From contig SHZK01000003.1 of the NCBI GenBank assembly GCA_009692305.1, forward strand, positions 124,001 to 188,000: 64,000 nucleotides of DNA. The letters run 5' to 3'. The DNA comes from Gammaproteobacteria bacterium. Its GTDB lineage: Bacteria; Pseudomonadota; Gammaproteobacteria; Pseudomonadales; Pseudohongiellaceae. Numbering within the stretch: position 1 is the stretch's first letter; each line of letters opens with the position of its first letter. The position numbers were made by a program, and so were the translations under genes. Shown here piece by piece: positions 1-9,711 of this stretch. The notes under the pieces were generated by a model, which saw nothing but the letters and a program-made list of their open reading frames with translations, did not search any database and was not told the DNA's origin.

Positions 1-122
1 CAATTGGTGATTTCGATCGTGTAGGCAAAGGCATAGCGTTGCGCTTCAGGTTCAGATTGTTCGCGCAAGTAACGCGTATTTACGGCGATCTTGATATCTG
101 CTTTCGGTTTGATGCTGCTCAT
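1..122 (-). CDS. apaG: ApaG protein, 5' part only (runs off the window)
   Basis: Reading the minus strand from the ATG at 122-120 gives 40 residues beginning MSSIKPKADIKIAVNTRY and continuing with a segment ending AYTIEITN, which matches the start of the ApaG/DUF525 beta-sandwich family (compare the RYVFAYTVTI segment of E. coli ApaG). The start follows a GAGG ribosome-binding site with good spacing. The role of ApaG is still poorly defined; the family is encoded with rsmA, pdxA, surA and lptD in many gammaproteobacteria, and the same order is seen here. The C-terminal two thirds and any apaH gene lie outside the window. Confidence 0.85.
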   Translation of the reverse strand, partial: MSSIKPKADIKIAVNTRYLREQSEPEAQRYAFAYTIEITN

Positions 123-193
123 ATGGACCTCTTCGGTTAGCCCTGGTCGGTTAGCCCCGTGTCTCAGGAATTACGCCATGCCACTGGTTTTTC

Positions 194-994
194 TTAACTC
201 CTGGTTTCCAGCAACTGGCCGGTCACCGCGTCACTGATCATGACATAGTCCGCCAAGGTCAGATTTTCCGGCCGCAGGCTGATATCCAGCGGCAGCGTAT
301 TCAATAGTTCCTCAGAGATGATGGCCTTGAGGCTGTTTTTCAAGGTCTTGCGGCGCTGATTGAACGCGGTGCGGATTACGATCTGCAGACATTCGGGGTC
401 TCGCGCCGCTACCGGAAACTGGCGGTGCGGTATCAGCCGCACAATGGCAGAACTGACTTTCGGCCGCGGCGTGAAAGCCGCCGAGGACACGTTGAACAGC
501 GGCGTTACCTCGCAGAAGTACTGCAACATGAGGCCGAGCCGCCCATAATTCTTGTCGCCGCACTTTGCCGCCATCCGCTGCACTACTTCCAATTGCAGCA
601 TGAAGGTCATGTCCCTGATCAGGCTGTGGTTCTGCAACAGATAAAACAACACCGGAGTGGAGATGTTATAGGGCAGATTGCCAATAATGCGCAGGCTCTG
701 CGGCGATGTAGTGAGCTGCGGCAAGTCGAATTTGAGAATGTCGTGCTGGTAGATCGTTACATTGCTGGCGTCGGCAAACTGCGTGTTCAGGTGCGCGGCG
801 AGGTCGCGGTCCAGTTCGACACAGTCGAGGCGGGCGCCAGATGCCGCCAACGGCCGCGTCAATGCACCCTGCCCGGGGCCGATCTCGACGATGTGGTCAT
901 GCGCACCAGCACTGATGGCATTGACGATACGCTGGATTACGCCCTGATCATGCAAAAAATTCTGGCCGAAACGTTTGCGCGCCTGATGGGGCAT
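194..994 (-). CDS. rsmA: 16S rRNA dimethyladenosine transferase RsmA (KsgA)
   Basis: RsmA dimethylates two adjacent adenosines in the 3' terminal helix of 16S rRNA late in 30S assembly. The protein shows the family N-terminus RKRFGQNFL, a SAM-binding motif VEIGPGQGALT and the catalytic signature IGNLPYNIST. From the ATG at 994 it is 266 residues, the usual size. The frame is open further upstream to a GTG at 1084 that overlaps the pdxA stop (GTGA), which would add 30 charged residues not typical of the family; I prefer 994 although its ribosome-binding site is weak. It sits between pdxA and apaG on the same strand, probably in one transcript with surA and lptD. Confidence 0.95.
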   Translation of the reverse strand: MPHQARKRFGQNFLHDQGVIQRIVNAISAGAHDHIVEIGPGQGALTRPLAASGARLDCVELDRDLAAHLNTQFADASNVTIYQHDILKFDLPQLTTSPQSLRIIGNLPYNISTPVLFYLLQNHSLIRDMTFMLQLEVVQRMAAKCGDKNYGRLGLMLQYFCEVTPLFNVSSAAFTPRPKVSSAIVRLIPHRQFPVAARDPECLQIVIRTAFNQRRKTLKNSLKAIISEELLNTLPLDISLRPENLTLADYVMISDAVTGQLLETRS

Positions 995-1080
995 GCCATT
1001 GCTGAGGCGCAATGGCCCATCGCCTTGCTTGCGTGCCTGCTTGCGCTGCGGCCACTTGTCCCTGCTGTTCTCGGTTACCT

Positions 1081-2076
1081 TCACCTGCGTGCCTGCCAGT
1101 GACTGACCATGTCGGTGGCGGTAGCTATGGCGTGGTACAGGCTGCCGGTAGTAGCGGCACCAGAGCCAGCCAGATCGAGCGCGGTACCATGATCGACTGA
1201 GGTGCGCACCAGTGGCAGTCCCAGCGTAATATTGCTGGCATTGCCGAAGCCCTTGAATTTAAGCACGGGCAAGCCCTGGTCGTGATACATGGATAACACG
1301 GCGTCGGCGTCGCGCAGGTATTTCTCGGTGAATAGCGTATCCGCTGGCAGGGGTCCGATCAGAGTCATTCCTGCGCGGCGTTTCTCTGCCAACACCGGTT
1401 CGATGATATCGATTTCTTCCCGCCCCAAATGGCCGCCTTCACCAGCATGGGGATTCAATCCACACACGAGGATGCGCGGATTCACCAGGCCGAATTTTTC
1501 CACAAGATCCTGGTGCAGGATATCGATTACCTGGCTGAGAGAATTTCTGGTAATGGCACCTGGCACCTTATGCAGTGGCAGGTGGGTTGTGGCGAGCGCT
1601 ACGCGCAGGCCCGGGGTGGCAAGCATCATCACGGTCAATTCCTGCTTGCAATAAGCCGCCAGGAATTCAGTGTGACCCGTGAAGGCAATGCCAGCTTCGT
1701 TGATCGCACCCTTGTGCACCGGTCCGGTGACGAGTGCGTCGAGCTCGCCGCCGAGGATTTTGTCGCAGGCAACTTGCAGAGTGGTGAGTACGTAACGGGA
1801 ATTCGCCGGATCGAGTCGGCCGGCATGCACTGGTGCTGTGAGCGGAATGGACAAAACGTCCAATATGCCAGCGCTGCTGGCGACAGGTGGCTGTGTGGGA
1901 TCGAATGCGCGCAGTGAGATGGGCAGGCCGAGTAAATCCGCGCGTTGCTGCAGCAGTGTGCGGTCTACGATCACTACCAGTTGCACGTCAGGCGGTGGCT
2001 GCTGCGCCACCATGATGCAGAGGTCCGGGCCGATACCAGCGGGTTCGCCTGGCGTGATTGCAATGCGATATACCAC
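1081..2076 (-). CDS. pdxA: 4-hydroxythreonine-4-phosphate dehydrogenase PdxA
   Basis: PdxA performs the NAD-dependent oxidation of 4-phosphohydroxy-L-threonine in the DXP-dependent route to pyridoxal 5'-phosphate. The 331-residue product begins with the family signature [18 protein letters not shown] and carries GHTEFLA and the metal-binding segment [12 protein letters not shown] near residues 260-275; length is normal. It lies between surA and rsmA on the minus strand, 26 bases after the surA stop, in the arrangement standard for pseudomonads and enterics. Confidence 0.95.
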   Translation of the reverse strand: MVYRIAITPGEPAGIGPDLCIMVAQQPPPDVQLVVIVDRTLLQQRADLLGLPISLRAFDPTQPPVASSAGILDVLSIPLTAPVHAGRLDPANSRYVLTTLQVACDKILGGELDALVTGPVHKGAINEAGIAFTGHTEFLAAYCKQELTVMMLATPGLRVALATTHLPLHKVPGAITRNSLSQVIDILHQDLVEKFGLVNPRILVCGLNPHAGEGGHLGREEIDIIEPVLAEKRRAGMTLIGPLPADTLFTEKYLRDADAVLSMYHDQGLPVLKFKGFGNASNITLGLPLVRTSVDHGTALDLAGSGAATTGSLYHAIATATDMVSHWQARR

Positions 2077-2102
2077 GGGAACCTCAGGTGGTTGTAATGA
2101 GA

Positions 2103-3410
2103 CTACTCAACCAATTCGACGAAGGCTTCGGCACGAATTTCGATCAGCCAGTTTTGCAGTTCTAGATCAAACTTGCGGTTGCGCAAGGCATTATCCGCCT
2201 GCCTGCGCGCATACTCGCCACTAAGGTCTTCGTCGCGACGTCCCAGCACCTCGGCAATGTGCCAGCCGCCATCGGTGCGAAACGGTTCGCTTATTGTTTC
2301 TAGCGCCAGGGTCGCTACAACTTGCTCCATCTCCGCTGGCATACCGCCAGTGCTGACCCAATCCAGATCACCGCCAGCAACGACTGATGTGGCATCATCG
2401 GAATTCTGTCGTGCCAGATCGGCGAATTCTTCGCCGTCAATAATGCGCTGTCGCAAGTCCTGGATAGCGGACAATGTCTGATCTTCATCACGAATCTCAT
2501 TCGGTGTCAGCATGATATGCCGGATATGTGTCTGGCTGACTATTTGTTCGGTGCCGCCGCGCTTGTCGGCAAGCTGGATGATATGAAAACCATTGCCAGC
2601 CGGAATCGGACCCTCTACTTCATTCAGGCTCAGAGTGCCGACGATGTCAGAAAACAGGGTGGGGAACTGCTCAGCCTTGAGCCAATCGAAATTGGTAGTT
2701 TGCACGAGGTAGATGCGCGCTTGCTGCGCAGCAGTAAACACGGTTGCGAATTCTTCGCCATCCTGCAATCGCGCCACAAGGTCGGCGGCAAATTTGCGCT
2801 TCGCTTCCTTTATTTCGGCTGCATCCAGTTCGTCTGATACGACTACCATATGGTTGACGAAGAATTCCGCCGCCATGACTTCACGTCCCATTTCCGAATT
2901 GAGGAAATTCTCGATTTCCTGATCAGAAATTGTGATGCGACGATTGACGATGCCACGTTGTAATTCCTGCAGTGTCAGCTGTTTGCGTACTTGTTCCCGT
3001 GTGCGTATGTAAACATCCCGCTCTTCCAGCATCGCAATGTATTGATCAAAGGTCATGTCATTATTGCGCGCCATGTTTTCCAGCACGCGATTGATTGTGT
3101 CATCGTCAAAGCGAATGCTTACGCGTTCAGCAAATTGCATCTGCAGATTTTCAACGATCAGGGCTTCCAGCACTTCAGCGCGTAACACGTCTTCAGCTGG
3201 CAAAGGTTCATTGTTAGCTGCTGCCTGACCCCGAATATCGGTCAGGCGATCTTCGAGTTCGCTGAGGAGCAAAACATCTTTGTCGATTATCGCGATTACC
3301 TGATCGAGTAATTGCCGCTGACCCAGGGCCGCAGGAGTACTCAGGCACAGCAGCATGCCAAGTCCAGCACAGGTAATCAGGCGCTGCAGGGTGGATAAAT
3401 TACTGTTCAT
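2103..3410 (-). CDS. surA: Periplasmic chaperone/peptidyl-prolyl isomerase SurA
   Basis: SurA escorts unfolded outer-membrane proteins, LptD among them, through the periplasm. From the ATG at 3410 the product is 435 residues: a signal peptide ([11 protein letters not shown] followed by a hydrophobic stretch ending at TPAALG), the SurA N-terminal domain, a first parvulin-like domain of low conservation, and a well-preserved second parvulin domain ([15 protein letters not shown] with the downstream [17 protein letters not shown]). This start overlaps the lptD stop by 11 bases, consistent with translational coupling; a longer frame begins at 3443 but would bury the signal peptide. Its position directly after its client gene lptD is conserved. 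Confidence 0.95.
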   Translation of the reverse strand: MNSNLSTLQRLITCAGLGMLLCLSTPAALGQRQLLDQVIAIIDKDVLLLSELEDRLTDIRGQAAANNEPLPAEDVLRAEVLEALIVENLQMQFAERVSIRFDDDTINRVLENMARNNDMTFDQYIAMLEERDVYIRTREQVRKQLTLQELQRGIVNRRITISDQEIENFLNSEMGREVMAAEFFVNHMVVVSDELDAAEIKEAKRKFAADLVARLQDGEEFATVFTAAQQARIYLVQTTNFDWLKAEQFPTLFSDIVGTLSLNEVEGPIPAGNGFHIIQLADKRGGTEQIVSQTHIRHIMLTPNEIRDEDQTLSAIQDLRQRIIDGEEFADLARQNSDDATSVVAGGDLDWVSTGGMPAEMEQVVATLALETISEPFRTDGGWHIAEVLGRRDEDLSGEYARRQADNALRNRKFDLELQNWLIEIRAEAFVELVE

Positions 3411-6087
3411 ATGCGTTTTCTCTAAAGCCCCAAATGCCGTCACTTAACAGGCTGCTAACCCCGCCACCGGTGATATTGCCGAGGCCATGCAGGGTGAATT
3501 GGACAAAAATACCCTGATTAGGTTCGACATTAGGAAGAAACAATTCGTCCTCGTCAACCCATTCCCGACCTACAAGGCGGATCGTCGCGCAGCAATTGCT
3601 GTATTCAATGCCAGCAAAGGTCTCAAGGTTGCGCGCATTGCTGTGGTCGTAATTCCAGCGCGCCAACAGCTTCCAATTCCCATTGAGAGGCCAGATACCG
3701 GAAATATCACTCTGCTTGATGCGCGGATCAACTCCGGCCGGCAGGGTGAATAGCGGGGTATTGACCAGCCGCCGATAACGATAGGCCACATTGAACAGGC
3801 GACTGAGGTCCCGTTGGTAGCGTAATTGCAGGCTGCCTTCATCCACTTCATGGCTATCCTCGTTCCACTGCACATCACTTTTAAAACGCCAATTGTCGCC
3901 AACGGCATAGGCGAACTCACCCGCCAGAGCCGAAGTATTGGCGTTGGGCGAATAGCGTGGAGCCCAGGCTTGCAGGGGGCTATTGAGGGACACCAGCCGG
4001 TCCTCGAAATACAGGATCTGGCCAATACTGGCGCGCAGTCGTTCCTTGCCTTGCCCGTCCAGCAGTCTGCTGGTCAGGGCCAGGGTGAGCTGATCGGCAT
4101 CGGCGACACGATCCCCGCCACTGAAGCGATCTGCACGCAACAACTGGTTGAAGCTAAAGCTCATTTCCGCGGTATCGAACACGGGCAGTTGGCTCTGATC
4201 CTCATAGTCGCTGAACAAATAGAACAGGCGCGGTTCCAGAGTCTGGGTAAAACCGCCGCGGGCCAGTGGGCGTTCGAACACCAGGCCACTGTCCAGGCTG
4301 TACACGGGGATATTGAGGTCCGGGTTGTCAGAGGTTCCCAGCGCCTGCTGCTCCAGCTGATAGGAAATATGTTGGTAGCTGGCGCGAGTGCGCAGGAACC
4401 AACCGGGAGCTTCTGCGGCCCAGCTGATTTCCGGTTCGAGGTTGACTCTGTTACCGGTTGCGAGGGCGCCATTGTCCAGCTGCGTGGCAGTGAGAGCATT
4501 GCGATCCAGAGTGCGATCAAAGGCAGTGACTGCTCCATTCAGATCGATGCGAAATCCGGCCAGCAGCTCGGTACCAGTGTCGAAAGAGAATTGTGGCAAG
4601 CGATCGTAGGGACGGTTCAAATCGGCCGTGGCGACAAATGGATCGATGATCTGGATGCGCTGTGTATTCAGTCCGGCGCGCAACCAGTCGGATTGATAGT
4701 TGAGTTGTGCCTGTCGATTCAAATGGGTGCGACTGGCCAGATTCAGGCCACCACTGCCAAGATCATAAAAATAGTCGGCATCGCTTACCGCATTGTAGTC
4801 AACATAGGTGGACCAGTTGGCGCCCAGCGCGCCGAAGTGTTCGTAGCCGATATACCAGCGCTTGTCTGTGGTGGGTGAATCACTGCCGGGCACGAAAGCC
4901 GTTGCCGGATCATACAATTTATCATCGCCAAGATAGGACGCGTTCAAGGTATTCATGGACCAACTGGACAAGTAACGAAGTTCAGTACCAAGCATCACAC
5001 CGCGATCAGAAATAAGCCTCGGCGCGATGGTCGCATCGTAATTCGGCGCCAGATTTAAATAATACGGCAACTCAAAGTCAAAGCCGCCACTGCGGGTGGA
5101 GCCAGTACTCGGAGCGAGAAAACCAGAGATGCGCTCATCACCAAGGGGGAAAGTCAGGGTATAAGGATAGTAGAAAATGGGCACGTCCTTGAGCTTGATG
5201 CTAACCGCGGTTGCATAGCCGCGACCCGCGACCTGGTTCAACACAATCTGGTCAGCATCGAGATACCAGAAATTGCTGTCCGGTTCGCAGCGGCTGAATT
5301 CGCCATTCTCAATCGTGACCAAGCCCGCGTCGCTGGTATACACGATGCTATCCGCCGTGCCATGGGCGCCATAATTGTGCAGTACATATTGCGCTGACTC
5401 GACGCGGTTAATGCCGTTGGCATTGTCGATAAAAGCTGAACTCCCCGTAAGCAAGATTCCAGGTTCGCGAAACACGACGGCGCCATCGAGCAGCACGCTA
5501 TCGGCGGCGCGATCAATGCTGGTACTGCCGTTATTCTGGATGGTGCGATAGCCCTGCTGCAGCAGAATTTCGCCATCCACAGTCAACAAGTCAGGCGCTA
5601 CCTGGGATATTCTGCCCACTGTGTTGAACACGGTTGCAGCGTCAGCTGGGGCATCGCCGCTGTCAGCCTGCTGTGCTGCGGGATTGATATACACACCACA
5701 GCAGTTGTCGGGTACGGTGGCGAGCTGCGCTGGTGTCAAGTCAGCGCGCGGCACCCAGTCCAGTGGGTAATTACTTAGCGGCGCGGCGCGGCGGGAAGTT
5801 TCGACCGTGGCAGATGGAGTGGTCGGCGTGGCTGCATGGTCGACTGCAGTCGTTGCTGTTGTGACTGCCGGTACTGTCGGTACTGCCGGAGCACGGGGTA
5901 GCGGTGTGCTTAAAATCGGAGCCGCCGAGGTAGCGCTCTCGCAAATCCAGCCATCACCCGCCGCATTGCTGCGACAACTGTACTGGGGCAATTGCGCCAG
6001 GGCCGATTGAGGTAAGGTGCTGAGGACAAGTCCAGTGGAGAATATCAGTGTTATGCTTGCACAAAGACTGCGCTTGTTGAACGGCAT
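3400..6087 (-). CDS. lptD: LPS assembly outer-membrane protein LptD
   Basis: LptD is the beta-barrel that, with LptE, inserts lipopolysaccharide into the outer leaflet. From the ATG at 6087 it is 895 residues with a signal peptide ending around SALAQ, a proline/threonine-rich linker (about residues 45-95), an OstA-like N-terminal domain and a long C-terminal barrel. Disulfide-forming cysteines are visible: several in the N-terminal part (YSCRS, WICES, DNCCG) and a CC pair near the C-terminus (YSNCCATIRLVGREW), as expected for LptD. An upstream in-frame extension to 6198 would hide the signal peptide, so the 6087 start is chosen. It is divergent from amgK, sharing a 214-base interval, the order known from pseudomonads. 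Confidence 0.95.
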   Translation of the reverse strand: MPFNKRSLCASITLIFSTGLVLSTLPQSALAQLPQYSCRSNAAGDGWICESATSAAPILSTPLPRAPAVPTVPAVTTATTAVDHAATPTTPSATVETSRRAAPLSNYPLDWVPRADLTPAQLATVPDNCCGVYINPAAQQADSGDAPADAATVFNTVGRISQVAPDLLTVDGEILLQQGYRTIQNNGSTSIDRAADSVLLDGAVVFREPGILLTGSSAFIDNANGINRVESAQYVLHNYGAHGTADSIVYTSDAGLVTIENGEFSRCEPDSNFWYLDADQIVLNQVAGRGYATAVSIKLKDVPIFYYPYTLTFPLGDERISGFLAPSTGSTRSGGFDFELPYYLNLAPNYDATIAPRLISDRGVMLGTELRYLSSWSMNTLNASYLGDDKLYDPATAFVPGSDSPTTDKRWYIGYEHFGALGANWSTYVDYNAVSDADYFYDLGSGGLNLASRTHLNRQAQLNYQSDWLRAGLNTQRIQIIDPFVATADLNRPYDRLPQFSFDTGTELLAGFRIDLNGAVTAFDRTLDRNALTATQLDNGALATGNRVNLEPEISWAAEAPGWFLRTRASYQHISYQLEQQALGTSDNPDLNIPVYSLDSGLVFERPLARGGFTQTLEPRLFYLFSDYEDQSQLPVFDTAEMSFSFNQLLRADRFSGGDRVADADQLTLALTSRLLDGQGKERLRASIGQILYFEDRLVSLNSPLQAWAPRYSPNANTSALAGEFAYAVGDNWRFKSDVQWNEDSHEVDEGSLQLRYQRDLSRLFNVAYRYRRLVNTPLFTLPAGVDPRIKQSDISGIWPLNGNWKLLARWNYDHSNARNLETFAGIEYSNCCATIRLVGREWVDEDELFLPNVEPNQGIFVQFTLHGLGNITGGGVSSLLSDGIWGFRENAYEQ

Positions 6088-6301
6088 ACTTGGGAAAATC
6101 CGGTACGGGCAATAGTTGTAAGCGGCGACTGTAAACAATCTGGCAGTGAAACCGATATGGCTTCTCAGTGGTATGAAGTCGATGTAGGTCGCGAGCATGT
6201 TAATTCATTGCGGATTGAATGCAAAGCAATCAACCGGCCGACGGATTTTGCGAGATTTATGGTCAGGGAAATGGTCGTCAGTGAATAGCAGGAATCAGAG
6301 A

Positions 6302-7369
6302 GTGATAACACACGATTTACGCTTGCAGGAATTAACCAGCTGGGCCAATACCGAAGCGCAACGCTTGACTGCGGTTGCGTCCGTTGCGGTCGCCCTGCGC
6401 ACTGTAAGTGGTGATGCGAGTTTCAGGCGCTATTTCCGGCTGACCACAGCGCATTATTCATATGTTGCCGTAGATGCACCGCCCGCACACGAGAACAGCA
6501 GCGTATTCGTCAAGCTTGCCGGTTTGCTGCGTGACGCTGCGGTCTCTGCGCCGCAGGTTTTCGCAGTTGATTACGACAGGGGCTTCATGTTGCTGGAAGA
6601 TTTTGATGACACGCTGTATCTGGAGCCGTTATTGCAGGCACAGCTGCGCGGCGATAGTGCGCTGCCGGAGCAGTTGTATCAGGCTGCGATCACCGCGCTC
6701 GTGACCCTGCAGCGCGGGGTGGATGCGACGCAACTGCCTGCATATGATCGAGCGCGCCTGCACAATGAAATGGCGTTGTTTGAAACCTGGTTTTGTGAAG
6801 CCTTGCTCGGCATGCACTTGACCGCAGCTGATCGCAGTTGCATAGCAGATGCATTCCGGTTTCTGGAAGATGCAGCGCTCGCACAACCACAGGTGGCAGT
6901 GCATCGAGATTATCATTCCCGCAATTTACTGCTGCTGGATCACGCCAAATTCCCGGCAACGGCGAGTCCCGGAATTATCGACTTTCAGGACGCAGTGTGC
7001 GGTGCTTACTCCTATGACCTCGTGTCTTTATTGCGCGATTGCTATATCACTTGGGACGACCAGCTGGTGCAGCATTGGGCGCGCTCCTTCTTGCGTCAGG
7101 CAGCTGAATATTCATTGTATCCAACGATCAGTGAAGCACAGTTGTTCCGGGATATGGACCTGATGGGTTTGCAACGTCATCTGAAGGTGATGGGAATCTT
7201 CAGTCGCCTGTGTATTCGTGATAACAAACCCCGGTATTTGGCCGATATTCCACTCGTCATCCGCTATTTTCTGGACGTGAGTCACCGCTACACGGAATTG
7301 CTATCTTTCCGTAACTGGTTTGCGCAAACTGTGCTTCCAGTCGCACGATCCAGGCTCAATGACTTTTAG
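6302..7369 (+). CDS. amgK: N-acetylmuramate/N-acetylglucosamine kinase AmgK
   Basis: AmgK phosphorylates MurNAc and GlcNAc at the anomeric position in the peptidoglycan-recycling bypass that lets pseudomonads rebuild UDP-MurNAc without MurA. The protein has the aminoglycoside-phosphotransferase fold: SGDASFRRYF near the N-terminus, the catalytic loop HRDYHSRNLLLL and the metal-binding IDFQDAVCG. The frame is open to an ATG at 6197, but GTG at 6302 has AGGA eight bases upstream and gives a 355-residue protein whose beginning lines up with known AmgK; GTG 6281 is an alternative. It is followed by murU, and lptD is divergent, as in Pseudomonas, which strongly supports this assignment over a generic phosphotransferase. 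Confidence 0.9.
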   Translation: MITHDLRLQELTSWANTEAQRLTAVASVAVALRTVSGDASFRRYFRLTTAHYSYVAVDAPPAHENSSVFVKLAGLLRDAAVSAPQVFAVDYDRGFMLLEDFDDTLYLEPLLQAQLRGDSALPEQLYQAAITALVTLQRGVDATQLPAYDRARLHNEMALFETWFCEALLGMHLTAADRSCIADAFRFLEDAALAQPQVAVHRDYHSRNLLLLDHAKFPATASPGIIDFQDAVCGAYSYDLVSLLRDCYITWDDQLVQHWARSFLRQAAEYSLYPTISEAQLFRDMDLMGLQRHLKVMGIFSRLCIRDNKPRYLADIPLVIRYFLDVSHRYTELLSFRNWFAQTVLPVARSRLNDF

Positions 7370-7455
7370 TTAGTCGTTTGCGCCTCACTCCTGTAGCGGT
7401 CAACCAGTTTTTCTCAGCGGCACTTTTTGTCGAGTGCACAGTTTTAGAGGTAATA

Positions 7456-8145
7456 ATGCGCGCCATGATTCTCGCAGCTGGGCTCGGTAAACGTATGCAG
7501 CCCATGACGGCCAATCTCCCCAAACCGCTCCTTAAGGTCGGCAAGAAAACACTGATAGAGCACCAGGTAGAGCGACTGGCAGCCACAGGCATTAGCGGCA
7601 TAGTCATCAATCATTTTTATCTGGGCGGCATGATCCAGGAATTACTGCGCGATGGATCGAAGTATCGCGTACCTATTGAGTATTCCCGCGAACCAATTTT
7701 ATTGGATACCGCCGGTGGCATCATCAAGGCGCTGCCAAAATTGCGCGATAGCAGCTTTATTGTAGTGAATGCCGATGTCTGGACCGACTTCGATTTTTCG
7801 CGCCTGCAACCTATCGATGGTGTCGAGCAATTGGCGCACCTGGTAATGGTGCCGAATGCCGAACATCATCCCCAGGGTGATTTCATGCTGGATGCCAACG
7901 GTCTGGTGTGCGAAGCACGGGATGCACGCGATCGCCGACTTACCTTTAGTGGCATCAGTGTGATGCACCAGAAACTGTTTGATGGCTTCCCAATCCAGCC
8001 ACGCTCAGTAGTGCCTTTGTTAAAGGCAGCGATGGCAAAAAACCAGGTGACGGGTCAAGTGCACGAGGGTCTGTGGATTGATATCGGTACTCCGGAACGC
8101 CTGCAGGAATTGAACACACAATTCGCCCAGCAACAGGACGCCTGA
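7456..8145 (+). CDS. murU: N-acetylmuramate alpha-1-phosphate uridylyltransferase MurU
   Basis: MurU makes UDP-MurNAc from MurNAc-1-phosphate, the step after AmgK. The 229-residue product begins with the nucleotidyltransferase signature MRAMILAAGLGKRMQPMT and PKPLLKVG, with VVNADVWTDFDF (metal/nucleotide-binding Asp) around residues 102-113 and LWIDIGTPERLQE near the C-terminus. The ATG at 7456 is preceded by AGAGG at good spacing; the longer open frame from 7378 is not needed. The stop codon overlaps the next start by one base (TGATG), so murU and djlA are likely translationally coupled. Confidence 0.92.
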   Translation: MRAMILAAGLGKRMQPMTANLPKPLLKVGKKTLIEHQVERLAATGISGIVINHFYLGGMIQELLRDGSKYRVPIEYSREPILLDTAGGIIKALPKLRDSSFIVVNADVWTDFDFSRLQPIDGVEQLAHLVMVPNAEHHPQGDFMLDANGLVCEARDARDRRLTFSGISVMHQKLFDGFPIQPRSVVPLLKAAMAKNQVTGQVHEGLWIDIGTPERLQELNTQFAQQQDA

Positions 8146-8873
8146 TGCTGGCAAGCTTACGCCATCGCGGTTACAAGCAAGCGCTATTGCGCCGACTGGA
8201 TGGCACCGAACCCAATGCGGAATTGCCGACCAGCGGGCAGGCCGAGCAGCGGTTTATCGAAGCCATGTTTGTGACCATGGGACGGCTGGCGAAGCTGGAT
8301 GGTCAGGTCACCCGTGATGAAATTGAATTTGCGAATCAGGTAATGCTAAAGCTGGGTCTGCATAATGGTGCGCGCGAACACGCCATTGCTTGTTTCAATC
8401 TCGGCAAGCAGCATAATACCGATGTGATGCAATACCTCACTCTGCTAACAAGCAGCATAGGCAAGCGCAACGCGCTGGCCTATCAATTCCTGCGCACATT
8501 ATGCCTGTACGCGCAATTGAAGGGCGTGATTCAACTGCAGGAAAAAATTCTGCTGCGCGATTGCGCCGAAACGCTGGGATACGACAAGGCGGAACTGCTG
8601 GAAATCTGTGCGCAGCAAACTGTGTCAGAGTCAGCCCGAACTGGCCCGCTGTCGAGCGTACTGCGCGATGCCTACGGCACCTTGCAGATTGAAGTTTGGG
8701 TCGATGACAGTGAGGTACGTAAGGCCTATTTGCGGCTGATGTCTCGTTATCACCCGGACAAAATCCGTAGCGCTAATCTCACCCATGAATCCCTGCGCTT
8801 CGCCCAGGAACAATCGATGGCAGTGCGGGCTGCATATGAGACAGTATGTGGATTCCGCAAGCTCAGGGCATAA
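8145..8873 (+). CDS. djlA: DjlA-like co-chaperone (TerB + J domain), no membrane anchor seen
   Basis: The 242-residue protein has a TerB-like helical domain (about residues 35-145, with GRLAKLDGQVTRDEIEFAN) and a C-terminal J domain containing the diagnostic HPD tripeptide (SRYHPDKI, about residues 200-207) that stimulates DnaK ATPase. This is the DjlA architecture. E. coli and Pseudomonas DjlA begin with a transmembrane segment; here the N-terminus (MLASLRHRGYKQALLRRLDG) is basic and hydrophilic and no membrane segment is evident, so the protein is probably cytosolic or the start lies differently. Placement right after murU is shared with pseudomonads. Confidence 0.85.
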   Translation: MLASLRHRGYKQALLRRLDGTEPNAELPTSGQAEQRFIEAMFVTMGRLAKLDGQVTRDEIEFANQVMLKLGLHNGAREHAIACFNLGKQHNTDVMQYLTLLTSSIGKRNALAYQFLRTLCLYAQLKGVIQLQEKILLRDCAETLGYDKAELLEICAQQTVSESARTGPLSSVLRDAYGTLQIEVWVDDSEVRKAYLRLMSRYHPDKIRSANLTHESLRFAQEQSMAVRAAYETVCGFRKLRA

Positions 8874-9000
8874 GCGCGGGCAGTAGCAGACCAGCCGGGC
8901 TTGAACGGGAACGGCAGGGGACAAGCCACCGCAATCTCTGTAAAATGGCCCCCTGAATTTCGCTGACACATTCATTAAACACGCTTACCGGGCCAGCCAC

Positions 9001-9687
9001 ATGAAAGATTACCTGATTGCCCCTTCGATCCTTTCAGCAGACTTCGCGCGCCTCGGCGAAGAGGTTAACGCCGTGCTGGATGCAGGCGCCGATGTCATCC
9101 ATTTCGATGTGATGGATAATCACTATGTCCCCAATCTGACGATTGGACCCATGATATGCGAGGCCCTGCGCAAGCATAAGATTACGGCTCCGATTGATGT
9201 GCATCTCATGGTGACTCCGGTTGACCAAATGATTCTGGATTTTGCCAAGGCGGGTGCCAGTTATATCAGTTTCCATCCGGAAGCCACTGCACATGTGGAT
9301 CGTTCCCTGCAATTGATACGCGATCAGGGTTGCAAATCCGGGCTGGTATTCAATCCCGCCACGCCCACGCACTGTCTCGAATACCTCATGGACAAGCTAG
9401 ACGTGATCTTGCTGATGTCGGTCAATCCGGGTTTTGGTGGGCAGAAATTTATTCCCGCTACGCTGAAGAAGCTGGAGAAGGTGCGCAAGCTTATTAACGA
9501 TAGTGGCTATCCGATTCGACTCGAGGTCGATGGCGGTGTGGGCATAAACAATATCAAGCAAATCGCCGCCGCCGGGGCCGACATGTTCGTTGCCGGTTCC
9601 GCTATCTTCAACAGTGGCGACTACGCGAAGACGATTGCGGCGATGCGGGCCGAATTGGGCCAACACCCGCAAAAGCGTCACCATTGA
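9001..9687 (+). CDS. rpe: Ribulose-phosphate 3-epimerase
   Basis: Rpe interconverts ribulose-5-phosphate and xylulose-5-phosphate in the pentose phosphate pathway. The 228-residue TIM barrel shows [15 protein letters not shown] at the N-terminus, the metal-binding [33 protein letters not shown] and EVDGGVG with the phosphate-binding VAGSAIF; all key residues are present and length is normal. In many gammaproteobacteria rpe is followed by gph (phosphoglycolate phosphatase); here trpE follows after only 24 bases. Confidence 0.96.
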   Translation: MKDYLIAPSILSADFARLGEEVNAVLDAGADVIHFDVMDNHYVPNLTIGPMICEALRKHKITAPIDVHLMVTPVDQMILDFAKAGASYISFHPEATAHVDRSLQLIRDQGCKSGLVFNPATPTHCLEYLMDKLDVILLMSVNPGFGGQKFIPATLKKLEKVRKLINDSGYPIRLEVDGGVGINNIKQIAAAGADMFVAGSAIFNSGDYAKTIAAMRAELGQHPQKRHH

Positions 9688-9711
9688 TATGCCTGCATTG
9701 ATGGTTTGCCG

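Noticed and set aside
425-1102. A 225-residue plus-strand open frame opposite rsmA
   Set aside because: It is the complement of a certain rsmA gene, has no family resemblance and no ribosome-binding site; similar shadow frames opposite other genes were left out for the same reason.
3826-4878. A 350-residue plus-strand frame opposite lptD
   Set aside because: Long, but antisense to lptD and without recognisable domains; attributable to codon bias of the real gene.
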